From: Streptomyces sp. TLI_235
GTDB lineage: Bacteria; Actinomycetota; Actinomycetes; Streptomycetales; Streptomycetaceae
DNA length: 64,000 nucleotides
Reading direction: 5' to 3'
NCBI GenBank assembly: GCA_002300355.1
Contig: NSGV01000001.1
Location: 5,084,001 to 5,148,000 of the forward strand
The translations under genes and the position numbers were made by a program. The notes under the pieces are model-generated. The model ran no database searches. It worked only from the letters and a program-made list of their open reading frames with translations, and was not told the origin of the DNA. Of the stretch, positions 63,513 through 64,000 are shown one piece after another (positions within the stretch are counted from its first letter, which is position 1; the number at the start of each line of letters is the position of its first letter).

Positions 63513-64000
63513 CCTCCGATGCCCGGCCCACCGGCGGCCGTCCCGACGACGACCTGCCCACCGGCGCAGCAGCCGCCGAGACTGCCGACCCGGCCGCCGC
63601 CGAGGCCGCCGAGGCCGCGCAGCCCACCCGCAGACTCCCCGTCACCGACGTGTCCCTGGTGGTCCTGATCGGCACCAGTGGCTCCGGCAAGTCCACCTTC
63701 GCGCGCCGGCACTTCCTGCCCACCCAGGTCGTCTCCTCCGACTACTGCCGCGGTCTCGTCGCCGACGACGAGAACGACCAGTCGGCCTCCACCGACGCCT
63801 TCGAGGTGCTCCACTACATCGTCGGCAAGCGGCTCGCGGCCGGTCGGCTCACCGTCGTCGACGCGACCAATGTGCAGCCGGAGTCCCGCAAGGCGCTGGT
63901 CAGGATCGCCCGCGAGCACGATGTGCTGCCCATCGCGATCGTGCTGGACGTGCCGACCGGCGTCTGCGCCGAGCGCAACAGCACCCGTCCCGACCGGCAG
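63509..64000 (+). CDS. pnkp: Polynucleotide kinase-phosphatase Pnkp, 3'-truncated by window edge
   Basis: First 164 codons only. After a disordered, alanine-rich N-terminus (1-45) the kinase domain begins with LVVLIGTSGSGKSTFARRHF (P-loop GTSGSGKST at 55-63), VVSSDYCRG and LTVVDATNVQPESRKALVRIAREH, matching bacterial Pnkp. The complete enzyme adds a phosphatase and an adenylyltransferase domain and ligates RNA together with Hen1. The ATG overlaps hen1's stop. The remaining domains lie beyond the window. Confidence 0.93.
   Translation, partial: MTSDARPTGGRPDDDLPTGAAAAETADPAAAEAAEAAQPTRRLPVTDVSLVVLIGTSGSGKSTFARRHFLPTQVVSSDYCRGLVADDENDQSASTDAFEVLHYIVGKRLAAGRLTVVDATNVQPESRKALVRIAREHDVLPIAIVLDVPTGVCAERNSTRPDRQ

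Overview
The window is chromosomal DNA from a high-GC actinobacterium of the family Streptomycetaceae. Codon use is strongly GC3-biased, GTG and TTG starts and start/stop overlaps (ATGA, GTGA, TTGA) are frequent, and the 16S rRNA is of Streptomyces/Kitasatospora type. The 16S stretch around 34310-34345 reads to me more like Kitasatospora than Streptomyces; that genus call is inference.

Layout. (1) 1-6963: the end of the translation cluster: rbfA (partial), an NrnA-like DHH phosphatase, truB with an apparent one-base frameshift, a very large pseudo-protease/NTPase fusion, and ribF. (2) 7025-23579: a type VII secretion (ESX) locus: a proline/glutamine-rich MinD/ParA-like ATPase, a conserved-position unknown, eccE, eccB, two WXG100 proteins, mycosin, a fused three-ATPase eccC and eccD. 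An unrelated amino-acid permease lies between mycP and eccC, and no eccA is seen. (3) 23730-33040: rpsO, pnp, an M16 peptidase, dapB, a small membrane protein, thyX, dapA and the RNase J gene, joining RNA turnover with lysine/peptidoglycan precursor supply. (4) 33041-38641: a complete rRNA operon (16S-23S-5S, no tRNA in the spacer) with a strong promoter 18 bp behind rnj. (5) 38763-44725: a sulfur-type operon: a 27-residue putative leader peptide, a sulfonate-type ABC transporter, an FAD protein of the fumarate reductase/APS reductase superfamily, a two-cluster ferredoxin and a TauD-type dioxygenase. It is followed on the other strand by a patatin hydrolase, an NtaA/DszA-type flavin monooxygenase and a ROK regulator. 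(6) 48726-55295: an OB-fold protein, a DUF3159 membrane protein, two TrkA/Ktr-type K+ regulators divergent from a KimA-type K+ transporter, and a TrmA/RumA-type RNA methyltransferase. (7) 55709-64000: a ribbon-helix-helix/Fic-like toxin-antitoxin pair behind an apparently leaderless promoter, an RlmA-type methyltransferase, an AAA ATPase overlapping a MazG-like pyrophosphohydrolase, a pair of consensus DnaA boxes, a DUF6099-type protein, dapD, and the Hen1-Pnkp RNA repair pair (pnkp cut by the window end).

How they fit together. Most of the window is conserved core. The accessory or least understood parts are the ESX locus, the pseudo-protease/NTPase, the leader-peptide-controlled sulfur operon, the toxin-antitoxin pair, the AAA-MazG pair and the RNA repair operon. 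Strong hairpins (in the rnj leader, the pnp leader and between thyX and dapA) and several promoters placed for leaderless mRNA add regulatory interest. No tRNA, CRISPR array, insertion sequence or prophage was seen.
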